DNA of 64,000 bases from Alphaproteobacteria bacterium. Its GTDB lineage: Bacteria > Pseudomonadota > Alphaproteobacteria > Micavibrionales > Micavibrionaceae. Positions within the stretch are counted from its first letter, which is position 1. Each line of letters opens with the position of its first letter. The position numbers and the translations under genes were made by a program. The stretch spans positions 124,001 through 188,000 of the forward strand of contig JAJFGR010000022.1 in the NCBI GenBank assembly GCA_021776025.1. Direction: 5' to 3'. Of the stretch, positions 36,062-44,511 are shown in pieces. The notes under the pieces are model-generated. The model saw only the letters and a program-made list of their open reading frames with translations, was not told the origin of the DNA and did not search any database.

Positions 36062-36751
36062 ATGAATGATTTTAATGCGGCCTCAAACCATGATCCCAAG
36101 CTCAAAAGCCTGAGCCGTGAGACCGGCGATGTTCGCCGCAAGGATGAAGGCTATTCAGCGTTTATTCGCTCGATGCGCATTACCCTGCCCCTGATAGCTT
36201 TAGCCATCATCACCATTTTATTTTCATGGAACATTTTTAAGACCGATGATATGGCCCCCGCCAAACCCGACGCAAAAACGGCCAGCGCCATCGGTAAAAA
36301 CGAACTTTTAAATCCGAAATTTGACAGCGTTGATGATAAAAACCAGCCCTACACCATTACTGCTGAGCGCGCGCTGCAAGATACAGATGGCGAACTGATG
36401 GTGCTGGATGCGCCGATGGCCGATATTGTTTTAAATAGCGGAACCTGGCTCGCCATCAAATCGCGCCAAGGCGCGTTTCGTCAGGAAAGCCAGCGCTTGC
36501 TCTTAAAAGACGATGTACGCCTGTTTCACGACGACGGCTATAGCGCCAAAACCCAAGAACTTGATGTCGATTTGAAAGCCGGAACCGCGCGCACGAATGT
36601 AAAAATCACCGGCCATGGTCCGGCCGGAACATTAAATGCCAGCGGCATGTACGCTGATTCAAAAGCCGAAGTTTTGATCTTTACAGGTCCGGCAAAAATC
36701 GTACTTTATGACGCAGGTGGTTCTTCAAAAGGAGGGCTTTTAGCGCCATGA
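36062..36751 (+). CDS. lptC: LPS export protein LptC
   Basis: At 229 aa, this is a bitopic inner-membrane protein with one membrane segment at about 38-58 (ITLPLIALAIITILFSWNIF) and a periplasmic beta-jellyroll of the OstA type. It receives LPS from the LptB2FG complex and passes it to LptA. The match to the family is in the order of domains and in LLNPKFDSVDDKNQPYTITAERA. It starts 9 bp after kdsD and its stop overlaps the lptA start by 4 bp. Confidence 0.9.
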   Translation: MNDFNAASNHDPKLKSLSRETGDVRRKDEGYSAFIRSMRITLPLIALAIITILFSWNIFKTDDMAPAKPDAKTASAIGKNELLNPKFDSVDDKNQPYTITAERALQDTDGELMVLDAPMADIVLNSGTWLAIKSRQGAFRQESQRLLLKDDVRLFHDDGYSAKTQELDVDLKAGTARTNVKITGHGPAGTLNASGMYADSKAEVLIFTGPAKIVLYDAGGSSKGGLLAP

Positions 36752-37629
36752 CAACGCCGACCAAAAAGCTTTTATATATTTTCACTACCGCGCTTGCGCT
36801 GGTCTATTTCACCAACGATAACGCCAGCGCGCAAACGGATGGCCTGAGCTCAAACTCCAAACAGCCGCTGGAAGTGACTGCCGATGGCACATTAGAATGG
36901 CTGCGTGAAGACAAAAAATTTATCGCCACGAAAAACGCAATGGCCAAACAAGGTGAGTCTTCCGTTGCCGGAGAAAAGCTTATAGCCCTTTACCGCGAGG
37001 GTAAGGATGGTGGAGGCACCGATATTTATCAAGTCACCGCCGAGCAAAACGTTATTTTGCGTTCGCGCGACAGCACTGTCTATGGACAAAATGCGGTCTA
37101 TAATCTTGACCAAGGCCTGGCCACCGTCACCGGCGATAATTTGAAAATGGTGTCACCGGATCAAACCGTCACGGCGCGCGATAAGTTTGAATATTGGGTA
37201 GCTGACGGCCGGGTCAATGCACTGGGCTATGCGAAAATTGTCCGCCCCAAACCTGGGGGCGGTGTTGATACGCTGCACGCCGATAAAATCTCAGTCCTGC
37301 TGAAAAAAAATGAGCAGGGTAAGCAGGTTCTGCATTCTTTAGAAGCCATCGGCAATGTTGTGATTGTCACCCCGGGCGAAACGGTTACGGGCGCGTACGG
37401 CATTTATAAAGCCGATACCAATAAGGCGGAGATCACCGGCGGCGTAAAAATCCTGCGCGGCCCGAATACGCTGGAAGGGGAGCGCGCTGTTGTCGACATG
37501 AACACCAATGTCAGCACCATTTTTGCCGATGGAAAACCCACAGCCCCAGGCACATCAGACGTCAAGCCCGGCGGACGCGTACGGGGCATTTTCTACCCCG
37601 GAAGCGAAGAAAAGCCTGACAACCCTTAG
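36748..37629 (+). CDS. lptA: LPS transport periplasmic protein LptA (OstA-like)
   Basis: At 293 aa, this has a signal peptide (1-28, ending ASA-Q) and an OstA/LptA beta-jellyroll: QPLEVTADGTLEWLREDKKFIATKNAMAKQG and NAVYNLDQGLATVTGDN. LptA forms the periplasmic bridge for LPS. It is about 100 residues longer than E. coli LptA, owing to extra repeats and a C-terminal tail rich in Pro and Gly. The ATGA overlap with lptC shows coupling. Confidence 0.9.
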   Translation: MTTPTKKLLYIFTTALALVYFTNDNASAQTDGLSSNSKQPLEVTADGTLEWLREDKKFIATKNAMAKQGESSVAGEKLIALYREGKDGGGTDIYQVTAEQNVILRSRDSTVYGQNAVYNLDQGLATVTGDNLKMVSPDQTVTARDKFEYWVADGRVNALGYAKIVRPKPGGGVDTLHADKISVLLKKNEQGKQVLHSLEAIGNVVIVTPGETVTGAYGIYKADTNKAEITGGVKILRGPNTLEGERAVVDMNTNVSTIFADGKPTAPGTSDVKPGGRVRGIFYPGSEEKPDNP

Positions 37630-37650
37630 GTTTTTTGCTAATTTACCGCC

Positions 37651-38286
37651 ATGGAATTTTTTCTCATTTGGACAGGCTTTGCAGCGATTATGTTTTTCGG
37701 CAGCGCATCGCCGGGGCCGGATCTGGTGATCACAGTGCGCAATGCTGTTTTACATTCCCAGCGCGCAGGAATTTTCACGGCAATCGGTATTGGTTTAGGA
37801 ATCTGCGGACATCTGACATATTCAATACTCGGATTAGCCGCCCTCATCGCCCAATCAGTTTTGCTCTTTACCATCATTAAATATGTTGGAGCGGGCTATC
37901 TTGTTTATATCGGCTATAAAGCTCTGCGCTCCAAAGGGTACGAGAATGAAAAAATCATCGGGGAAAATGAACGTGAATCAGACATTCCTGTCCTAAAGGC
38001 AATGTGGCAGGGCTTTCTAACCAATCTCCTCAACCCTAAAGCAACTTTGTTCTTTCTGGCACTTTTGCCGCAATTTATGGGACCGGAAACACTGCTTTCT
38101 GAAAGAATTATTTTAGGGACAACGGCCGCATTTATTCCAACTTTATGGTTTACAAGCGTATCAATCGTACTAAATCAACGTAAAGTGCGTAGAGCTTTCA
38201 TGCGCTCGGCCAGATGGATAGACCGCGTCTGTGGTGGACTTCTCATGGCTTTGGGTGTACGTTTAGCTTTAAGTAAAATGCATTAG
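37651..38286 (+). CDS. LysE/RhtB-family exporter
   Basis: At 211 aa, this inner-membrane protein has about six hydrophobic segments. The family hallmark GSASPGPDLVITVRNAVLHSQRAG is at about 17-40, and NLLNPKATLFFLALLPQF at about 123-140. LysE/RhtB proteins export amino acids or small metabolites; the substrate cannot be read here. It is inserted between lptA (21 bp) and lptB (22 bp), splitting a gene pair that is usually adjacent, and is presumably co-transcribed. Confidence 0.88.
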   Translation: MEFFLIWTGFAAIMFFGSASPGPDLVITVRNAVLHSQRAGIFTAIGIGLGICGHLTYSILGLAALIAQSVLLFTIIKYVGAGYLVYIGYKALRSKGYENEKIIGENERESDIPVLKAMWQGFLTNLLNPKATLFFLALLPQFMGPETLLSERIILGTTAAFIPTLWFTSVSIVLNQRKVRRAFMRSARWIDRVCGGLLMALGVRLALSKMH

Positions 38287-38308
38287 ATTAAGTACCGGAA
38301 AAGCTTGA

Positions 38309-39079
38309 ATGAATTCCAGCCCAAAAAATAAGACACCGCGCCTGAAAGAAGTGCCTAAAGGCCTCAGCGTTCAACATCTCTCCAAAAGCTATAAAAAGCG
38401 CCCGGTCCTGCGCGACGTGTCTTTCACCGTCCAGCGCGGCGAAGCTGTAGCTTTATTGGGCCCCAACGGCGCGGGTAAAACCACCTGTTTTTATATCACC
38501 ACCGGGCTGATCCCTGCCGATGGCGGTTATATCCTGCTTGATGGACAAGATATCGCCAGCCTGCCGATGTATCGTCGCGCGCGGCTCGGCATTGGCTATC
38601 TACCGCAGGAATCTTCAATTTTTCGAGGGCTTAGCGTTGAGGATAATTTAAAATCCGTCATTGAATCACAAGAAGAGCTCTCCGATGAAGAGCAGCATAT
38701 TCTGCTCGACGACTTGCTCAGCGAATTTGGCATCGAGCATTTAAAACGTACACCCTCTCCCGCCCTGTCTGGTGGGGAGCGCCGCCGGGTTGAAATTGCC
38801 CGTGCGCTGGCTGCGCGGCCTGATTTCATCCTGCTTGATGAACCTTTAGCCGGCATCGACCCGATTGCCGTTAAAGAAATTCGCGAACTAATTTCACACC
38901 TGAAAGAACGCGGCATTGGCGTGCTGATTACCGACCATAATGTGCGCGATTGTCTGGGCATCGTTGACCGCGCCTATATCCTGCATGACGGCAAAGTCCT
39001 GATGGAAGGCAGCGCTGAAGAGATTATCAATGACAAAGACGTCCGCCGCGTCTATCTCGGTGAAGGCTTTAAGCTTTAA
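38309..39079 (+). CDS. lptB: LPS export ABC transporter ATP-binding protein LptB
   Basis: At 256 aa, this is an ABC ATPase that powers the LptFG channel. Walker A is GPNGAGKTT (about 51-59), the Q-loop region is YLPQESSIFRGL, the signature [15 protein letters not shown] and Walker B FILLDEPLAGIDP, followed by the His switch TDHNV. The first 15 residues are a basic extension. The permeases LptF and LptG are encoded about 18 kb away on the other strand. Confidence 0.95.
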   Translation: MNSSPKNKTPRLKEVPKGLSVQHLSKSYKKRPVLRDVSFTVQRGEAVALLGPNGAGKTTCFYITTGLIPADGGYILLDGQDIASLPMYRRARLGIGYLPQESSIFRGLSVEDNLKSVIESQEELSDEEQHILLDDLLSEFGIEHLKRTPSPALSGGERRRVEIARALAARPDFILLDEPLAGIDPIAVKEIRELISHLKERGIGVLITDHNVRDCLGIVDRAYILHDGKVLMEGSAEEIINDKDVRRVYLGEGFKL

Positions 39080-39132
39080 ATTACCCATAAATTCTGACTA
39101 CAAATTAACGCTGCTCATGGTACAATAATTGC

Positions 39133-40605
39133 ATGAGCTCTTCATCTGGCAAATTCTCTCAGAATCTTGATCTACGGCAATCCCAGCAGCTGGTGATGAC
39201 GCCGCAATTGCAGCAAGCCATCAGCATGCTGCAAATGAACAATGCCGAACTGAATGAGCTGGTCGAAGAAGAACTGGCGACCAACCCCTTGCTAGAAAAA
39301 GATGAGCGCAAGCCCGAAGACGCCGCGCCCGGTGAAGAGGCCGCAGAAACCGCGGAGACCGATACCGGCACCGATGCGGTTGATGCAGCCTTCGAAGGCT
39401 CAAACACCAATGATGATTTTGACCCCGGCTCGTCGATGGCCGAGCTTGGCGCCGGCGGCAATTCAAAATTCGAAGATGTCGAAAGCAGCTTTGAAAATAA
39501 TATGAGCGCGGATAAATCTCTGCGCGAACATCTCATCGACCAGCTGCACATCGCCGTGGATGATAACCGCGACCGCATGATCGGCGCGATGCTCATCGAC
39601 CGACTCGATGAAACTGGGTATCTGCGCGAAGGCCATGATGAGCTAGTTGAGCTTTTAGGCTGTTCAGAAGAACGATTAGAGCGGTTACTAAAGGCAATGA
39701 AAGGTTTCGACCCCACCGGAATTTTCGCCTGTGACCTCGCCGAATGTATGGCCCTGCAGCTTGAAGAGCGCGAACAGCTTGATAAGCCAATGCAAACATT
39801 ACTCGATAATCTCAGCATGCTCGGCGATCACGACTTCAAAGGTCTGGCCGAAAAATGCGGGGTCAACGATACCTATCTGAAAGACATGGTCGAAGAAATT
39901 AAATCTCTTAACCCCAAACCGGCCGGAGAATTCGACCATCTGGTTGTCCAGACCGCTATCCCCGATGTATTAATGCGGCGCCTGCCGAAAAATGTCGGCG
40001 GCGGCTGGCGCGTCGAACTGAATTCCGAAACCCTGCCGCGCGTATTGATTAATCAGGAATATTATACCGAAGTTTCAAAAGGCGCGACGCAGAAAAAAGA
40101 CAAGGAATACCTAACCACCCAAATGCAAAATGCCAACTGGCTGGTCCGTGCAATGGATCAACGCGCCCAGACAATTTTAAAAGTAGCCGCTGAAATTATT
40201 GAGCAGCAGGACGCCTTTTTCAATTACGGCATCGAATTCCTCGCACCCTTAAAGCTCACTGACATCGCCGAAGTGATTGAGATGCATGAAAGCACAGTCA
40301 GCCGGGTAACCACCAATAAATATATCGGCACGCCGCGCGGTATTTTCGAACTGAAATATTTCTTCTCCACCGCGCTGGTCAGCAATGACGGCACCGCCCA
40401 TAGCTCTGAAGCCATTAAAGCGCGCATTAAAACCCTCATCGATGAAGAAGATCCAAAGAAAATTCTATCCGATGATAAAATCGTCGCCATCCTTAAGGAA
40501 GAAGGTATCGACCTCGCCCGCCGCACCGTCGCCAAATACCGTGAGGGAATGCATATCGGCTCAAGCGTACAACGAAGAAAAGAAAAAAAGCACCTTATTG
40601 CCTAA
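39133..40605 (+). CDS. rpoN: RNA polymerase sigma-54 factor RpoN
   Basis: At 490 aa, this shows region I (1-50) rich in Gln and Leu (FSQNLDLRQSQQLVMTPQLQQAI), a variable acidic region II, the core-binding region III, the HTH with STVSRVTTNKYIGTPRG, and the RpoN box ARRTVAKYRE near the C-terminus, which contacts the -24 element. It directs nitrogen-, motility- or stress-linked genes together with enhancer-binding proteins. It follows lptB and precedes hpf and ptsN, the widespread proteobacterial order. A TACAAT box (39121-39126) lies just before the start codon. Confidence 0.97.
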   Translation: MSSSSGKFSQNLDLRQSQQLVMTPQLQQAISMLQMNNAELNELVEEELATNPLLEKDERKPEDAAPGEEAAETAETDTGTDAVDAAFEGSNTNDDFDPGSSMAELGAGGNSKFEDVESSFENNMSADKSLREHLIDQLHIAVDDNRDRMIGAMLIDRLDETGYLREGHDELVELLGCSEERLERLLKAMKGFDPTGIFACDLAECMALQLEEREQLDKPMQTLLDNLSMLGDHDFKGLAEKCGVNDTYLKDMVEEIKSLNPKPAGEFDHLVVQTAIPDVLMRRLPKNVGGGWRVELNSETLPRVLINQEYYTEVSKGATQKKDKEYLTTQMQNANWLVRAMDQRAQTILKVAAEIIEQQDAFFNYGIEFLAPLKLTDIAEVIEMHESTVSRVTTNKYIGTPRGIFELKYFFSTALVSNDGTAHSSEAIKARIKTLIDEEDPKKILSDDKIVAILKEEGIDLARRTVAKYREGMHIGSSVQRRKEKKHLIA

Positions 40606-40693
40606 TTTTCTACTCGATTTCCTCCCAAACTTGCGCGTTTTTGTGCTATAGTATTTAATATATCTATATCACTTCAAAAAAGAGGACATCCTT

Positions 40694-41281
40694 ATGGAAC
40701 TCAGCGTTCATGGTAAACAAATTGACGTTGGCGAGGCTCTGCGCACCCACGTTCAGGACAAACTTGAAGATTTAAACGAGAAGTATTTAAGCCATGCGGC
40801 CTTTGCCACAGTGACTTTTTCAAAAGAAGGACACGGCAAGCCCCGGACAAAAGCACATATTTCTATTCAATTGGGCAAAAATCTGATGGTGATTGCTGAC
40901 GCCACCGATCCAGACCCTTATGCTTCTTTCGAAGCAGCAGCCGAAAAGGTGGGCAAGCAAATGCGCCGTTATAAGCGTAAAATGCGCGACCATCACGAGC
41001 GTCAAGAACAAAACCCAGAAACAGAAATTATTAAGGCCCGTGACTATGTTTTAGCCGCCGCGCCTGAACAGGATGATGATGCACCCGATGAGCCGTTGGT
41101 TGTCGCAGAAATGACCAAAGACATCGAAACCATGAGCGTTTCCGATGCCGTTATGCGGCTCGACCTATCCGGTGAGCCGTTTCTCGTATTTTTCAACGCG
41201 AAGAACCAATGTTTGAATATTGTTCATAAGCGCGAAGACGGAAATATCGGCTGGATCGATCCAGAAAATGAGGGCAGATAA
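40694..41281 (+). CDS. hpf: Long-form ribosome hibernation promoting factor
   Basis: At 195 aa, this has an N-terminal S30AE domain (1-100; MELSVHGKQIDVGEALRTHV) that blocks the decoding centre, a linker, and a C-terminal dimerisation domain (about 135-190; EPFLVFFNAKNQCLNIVHKREDGNIGWIDPE). The long form dimerises ribosomes into 100S particles in stationary phase. ATG 40694 has AGAGGA upstream, and TATAGT at about 40652 could be a -10 box. It is between rpoN and ptsN and ends at a strong terminator. Confidence 0.94.
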   Translation: MELSVHGKQIDVGEALRTHVQDKLEDLNEKYLSHAAFATVTFSKEGHGKPRTKAHISIQLGKNLMVIADATDPDPYASFEAAAEKVGKQMRRYKRKMRDHHERQEQNPETEIIKARDYVLAAAPEQDDDAPDEPLVVAEMTKDIETMSVSDAVMRLDLSGEPFLVFFNAKNQCLNIVHKREDGNIGWIDPENEGR

Positions 41282-41319
41282 ACTTTTTTCGATTTTCCAC
41301 AAACTTAAATCGAGTATTT

Positions 41320-41350
41320 TTTGGGGGCTGAAATGGCCCCCAAATGCATT
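41320..41350 (+). terminator. Rho-independent terminator after hpf
   Basis: TTTGGGGGC (41320-41328) pairs perfectly with GCCCCCAAA (41336-41344) around a 7-nt loop and is followed by a T-rich stretch. The 269-bp gap to ptsN otherwise shows only AT-rich sequence, presumably the ptsN promoter. Confidence 0.8.
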
Positions 41351-41550
41351 TTTCATAGCTTAATTGCTATCAAAAATAAACTACATGTAAAAACCTCTTA
41401 TATTCCCGCAAATATGCATGAACTCTAATGATGCAACGCGATACATTTTTTACTGGACCCCCCAAGTTTTTGGATGTAATCAACCTTCACGTAATGGTTG
41501 TCACGGACCTGTTACAGCATAAGAGAACGTGTTTTTCAAAGGGATTGAAA

Positions 41551-42021
41551 ATGAACGACTACAGTAGCGATTTGCATTTTAACATCGTCTTGCCACGGTT
41601 GAAAATTATTGCTCAGAAACAAATTTTTATGGCCTTTGCTAAGGAAGCCTGTAAACATTTGAATGTTTCAGAAGAAAATGTTTTTGAACTTTTAATTGAT
41701 CAGGAAGCGCAATCAAGCTCGGGCGTTGGATATGGCGTTGCCATTCCGCATCTGCAGGTCCGCGGCCCACAAAAACCATTCACGATTTTAGCCACACTTG
41801 AGCAGGCAATCGATTTCAATGCCGCCGATAGCCAGCCGGCCGATTTGGTCTGTCTTGTTCTTTCCCCGGAAAGTGATGGGCCATTGCATCTGCGCCGCCT
41901 TTCGCGCATTTCACGGCTTTTGATGAATGAAACGCTACATAGAAAATTATGCGAAGCCCGCGATGAACAATCAATCCGTGCGCTGCTGGTGGACCCTGAA
42001 GGCTGGCTCATGGCTGCTTAA
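41551..42021 (+). CDS. ptsN: PTS nitrogen-regulatory enzyme IIA-like protein PtsN
   Basis: At 156 aa from ATG 41551 (the frame is open from 41428 but that part is not family-like), this matches the standard PtsN length. The phosphorylated histidine lies in GVGYGVAIPHLQVRG. The nitrogen PTS (PtsP, Npr, PtsN) regulates potassium uptake and metabolism according to nitrogen and energy status. It is separated from hpf by a terminator and so may have its own promoter. It is followed by a second strong terminator. Confidence 0.92.
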   Translation: MNDYSSDLHFNIVLPRLKIIAQKQIFMAFAKEACKHLNVSEENVFELLIDQEAQSSSGVGYGVAIPHLQVRGPQKPFTILATLEQAIDFNAADSQPADLVCLVLSPESDGPLHLRRLSRISRLLMNETLHRKLCEARDEQSIRALLVDPEGWLMAA

Positions 42022-42046
42022 ACAACCCCAAGCATCCAACAATTAC

Positions 42047-42078
42047 AAAAGCCGCCTGATTGCCGGGCGGCTTTTTCT
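42047..42078 (+). terminator. Rho-independent terminator after ptsN
   Basis: AAAAGCCGCC (42047-42056) pairs with GGCGGCTTTT (42066-42075) and is followed by TTC and more T. The A tract on the left also allows it to work for the convergent DUF1150 gene. Confidence 0.85.
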
Positions 42079-42097
42079 TTGAACATTTTTAGAGGCT

Positions 42098-42328
42098 TTA
42101 ATGAAGAATAGCGGTTTCCAGATCATTATGCTCAATGATATGCAGCGCCTCATTCAGGCTCTTCAAAACAGACAGCGGCGTTCCATCAGCCGCATGAACC
42201 GCATAGCTAGCTTTGCCATCGACGTCGATTTCACGCACATACGCAATATCATGGACACCAAGGGACAAAAAATCCTGCGGTGATAAATTTTTGAGAAGTT
42301 TTATTTCAGTATTATCTTTATGTATCAT
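42098..42328 (-). CDS. DUF1150 family protein
   Basis: At 76 aa from ATG 42328 (GAGGG upstream), this is an alphaproteobacterial small protein of the DUF1150 family, typically encoded directly after an hsp20 gene, as here. The pattern LSPQDFLSLGVHDIAYVREI, then YAVHAADGTPLSVL, is characteristic. Function is unknown. Its place next to the small heat-shock gene suggests a role in protein quality control. Confidence 0.8.
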   Translation of the reverse strand: MIHKDNTEIKLLKNLSPQDFLSLGVHDIAYVREIDVDGKASYAVHAADGTPLSVLKSLNEALHIIEHNDLETAILH

Positions 42329-42399
42329 ATTACCCTCGCTTACGTTCAGTATAGCGTTTTGAGATTTCAAAAACATTAAAAATCAGCTAGTACGTCGAT

Positions 42400-42894
42400 T
42401 TATTTACCTTTTTTAGGCTTTTTATCTTGCAAATCAGCAGGTTCCAAATCAATCGCCTGTGGAAGATCCTGTGCTTTACCACTACCTTGAATCTTGATTT
42501 TTCGCGCAGCAGATTCCGGAACAACCCGCTCCAGCTCAATGTGCAAAAGCCCGTTATCTATTGAAGCCCCCCGCACCTCTATCCCGTCAGCCAAAACGAA
42601 ACTGCGCTGAAACTGCCGCGCCGCAATGCCACGATGAAGATAAATCTTATCTTCATCCTCATCCTGCCGCCCGCGGATCACAAGCTGGTTATGCTCAATC
42701 TCTACATCGAGGTCATCCATCGTAAAACCAGCTACGGCCAGCGTAATGCGAAGCCCGCTCTCGCCAATTTGTTCAATATTATAAGGGGGATAACCTTCAC
42801 CGCCGGATTTACGCATGCGATCGAAAGTTTTTTCAATTTCGTCAAACCCTAAGAAAAGTGGGCTGTCAAAGAGCGTCAAACGTCCTGTACTCAT
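42400..42894 (-). CDS. Small heat-shock protein (Hsp20/IbpA family)
   Basis: At 164 aa, this has an alpha-crystallin domain at about 38-130, including YNIEQIGESGLRITLAVAGFTMDDLDVEIEHNQLVIRGR, DEDKIYLHRGIAARQFQRSFVLADGIEVRGASIDNGLLHIELER. It binds unfolding proteins without ATP. The N-terminus SPLFLGFDEIEKTFD matches the IbpA/HspH group of rhizobia. The C-terminus has the basic tail KKPKKGK rather than a clear I-X-I motif. The 98-bp upstream region may hold a ROSE-like element but I cannot identify one. Confidence 0.92.
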   Translation of the reverse strand: MSTGRLTLFDSPLFLGFDEIEKTFDRMRKSGGEGYPPYNIEQIGESGLRITLAVAGFTMDDLDVEIEHNQLVIRGRQDEDEDKIYLHRGIAARQFQRSFVLADGIEVRGASIDNGLLHIELERVVPESAARKIKIQGSGKAQDLPQAIDLEPADLQDKKPKKGK

Positions 42895-42992
42895 ATCACT
42901 ACCTCCTCAATTGAGCGAGTTAACTTAATCTACGTAGCCCATATGTGGCACCACGAAAGGTAATATAGAGCTTTTTAGAAAATGATCAAGAT

Positions 42993-43193
42993 TTACGAAG
43001 CTGGAGCGCTTTTTGCCGACTCTTTAACAAACTGGCGATCGCAATACCCGCAATGGGCACTTTCAGCGTCATCAAAGCTGTACCAAACTTTCGGATGACC
43101 CAAAGCGCCGCCCCCACCATCGCACGATACGCCATCCGCGCTATCATCAAGAATAATAATTTCCGGGGTTTGTCCGGCTTTTGATTCAGACAT
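42993..43193 (-). CDS. Zinc-finger protein, CHCC type (NDUFS6-like)
   Basis: At 66 aa from ATG 43193, the zinc ligands follow the CHCC pattern: VSCDGGGGALGHPKVWYSFDDAESAHCGYCDRQFV. This domain occurs in small alphaproteobacterial proteins related to the mitochondrial complex I subunit NDUFS6. It may assist assembly of the respiratory chain, but this is inferred from the domain only. Confidence 0.85.
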   Translation of the reverse strand: MSESKAGQTPEIIILDDSADGVSCDGGGGALGHPKVWYSFDDAESAHCGYCDRQFVKESAKSAPAS

Positions 43194-43265
43194 GATTGGC
43201 AATCCTTTTAAGCTTTGTTAATCTTGATCAGAGTATAACCAATTCTAAAGCCAAACAATCCTCAA

Positions 43266-43664
43266 ATGTGCAACATGGAAAACATCAAATTCATTAACAA
43301 TAAAGCCGCGCTTTCAAATCCGGATAAATATGTCGGCATCACTATTGATGTAGCCAGAACGCTAGAAAGCTGGAAACAATCGCTCTACAGCTTTGAATGG
43401 CTGGATGAAAATGGACAAATCAAACGATTTGAAGACCTGAACGGCGCGGAAGCCGATAAACGCCGCGCGGTTGACGATGCTTTAAAAAATAACCAGCCTA
43501 TAGAAAAACCGGTTCTGGGCATTGGTATGCTCGATAACGTTGAAATTGGCTCCGGCCGCGCTGTGTTTTTAACTCTGAGTACCAAAGGCTTAAAAACCAT
43601 GCCGGTACATATCCCCGTATCGTGTGAAAGCGATTTCAAAGAGTTCCTCGCTGAGGTAAGCTGA
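43266..43664 (+). CDS. Hypothetical protein, 132 aa
   Basis: No family is recognised. ATG 43266 and ATG 43275 (MENIKF) are both possible. The chain is soluble, with mixed composition: VGITIDVARTLESWKQSLYSFEWLDENG in the first half and LGIGMLDNVEIGSGRAVFLTLSTKGLKTMPVHIPV in the second, which looks like a beta-rich small domain. It lies between a zinc-finger gene on the other strand and a pilin-like gene downstream. No signal peptide or membrane segment. Confidence 0.6.
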   Translation: MCNMENIKFINNKAALSNPDKYVGITIDVARTLESWKQSLYSFEWLDENGQIKRFEDLNGAEADKRRAVDDALKNNQPIEKPVLGIGMLDNVEIGSGRAVFLTLSTKGLKTMPVHIPVSCESDFKEFLAEVS

Positions 43665-43702
43665 TTAAAAGCATAATTATCTGACCAACAGATAATCAAA
43701 GG

Positions 43703-43784
43703 AATTTATTGCCTGACAAGGCACGAGGAGCGTAGCATAGATGAACTATAATAGGGACGAAGTAACGATGTCAGGCGATAAATT
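43703..43784. repeat. Inverted-repeat element, family 1, copy B
   Basis: Two 16-nt arms (43703-43718 and 43769-43784) match at 15 positions. The 50-nt interior carries CACGAGGAGCGTAGCATA and GACGAAGTAACGAT, matching copy A at 1823-1928, whereas the arms differ. It covers the start region of the following gene and supplies its GAGGAG ribosome binding site. Confidence 0.6.
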
Positions 43785-44511
43785 ACAAAGATTATCGGAA
43801 ACCGGCAACGTTTTATTTTACATCCTGATTGCTGTGGCTCTCATCGCTGCCCTCACCTTTGCCGTCGCGCAAAGCAGCCGCGGCAACGTCCAGCAATTAT
43901 CCTCTGAACGCGCGCGACTTTACGCCACTGAAATTATAGAGCACGCCAACATTATGGCCTCCGCCGTCAGCCAGATCCGCTTGCGCGGCAGCGCTCTTAA
44001 CGAGTTGTGCTTTGATCACACCAGCTGGGGCGCCAGCGATTATGATCACTCCCCGGCCTGTACAGATGATTTCAACAAGATTTATCATCCCGACGGCGCC
44101 GGCATTACATGGAGTCAGGCCCCATCAGAGGCCATGGATGCAACATTTACACCGGATAATCTGTGGCATTTTTACGGCGATAACCAAATTGAAAATGTTG
44201 GCACCACTTGCGGCATAAATCCTGCAAATTGTTCAGAACTGATCATGGTCGTTGACGAATTACAACTGATTGTCTGCCAACAAATCAATGGACTTTTGGG
44301 TGTAACAGATGAGAATACAGCCCCACCGATTGATACAGGTTTTGGTGAAGCGCGCTATGTTGGCACGTTCGGCTACACTGCAACAATTGGCGATGAAGCC
44401 GCAAGCAGCGCATTGAAAGGGGAAACCGCCGGATGTTTTTCAGACCCTCCGGTCGGTGTGCCACTTGCCCCAACAAATTATATTTTTTATAAAGTGCTAG
44501 TCTCGCGTTAA
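43741..44511 (+). CDS. Membrane-anchored secreted protein, pilin-like N-terminus
   Basis: At 256 aa from ATG 43741 (GAGGAG 10 nt upstream), or 247 aa from ATG 43768, the start region is embedded in an inverted-repeat element. One hydrophobic segment (VLFYILIAVALIAALTFAVAQSS, about 25-47) is followed by a long helix, as in pilins and TadE-like proteins, and then a soluble part with about seven cysteines. There is no prepilin cleavage motif of the classical kind that I can identify. Function is unknown. It is convergent with cysS (4-bp overlap). Confidence 0.6.
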   Translation: MNYNRDEVTMSGDKLQRLSETGNVLFYILIAVALIAALTFAVAQSSRGNVQQLSSERARLYATEIIEHANIMASAVSQIRLRGSALNELCFDHTSWGASDYDHSPACTDDFNKIYHPDGAGITWSQAPSEAMDATFTPDNLWHFYGDNQIENVGTTCGINPANCSELIMVVDELQLIVCQQINGLLGVTDENTAPPIDTGFGEARYVGTFGYTATIGDEAASSALKGETAGCFSDPPVGVPLAPTNYIFYKVLVSR

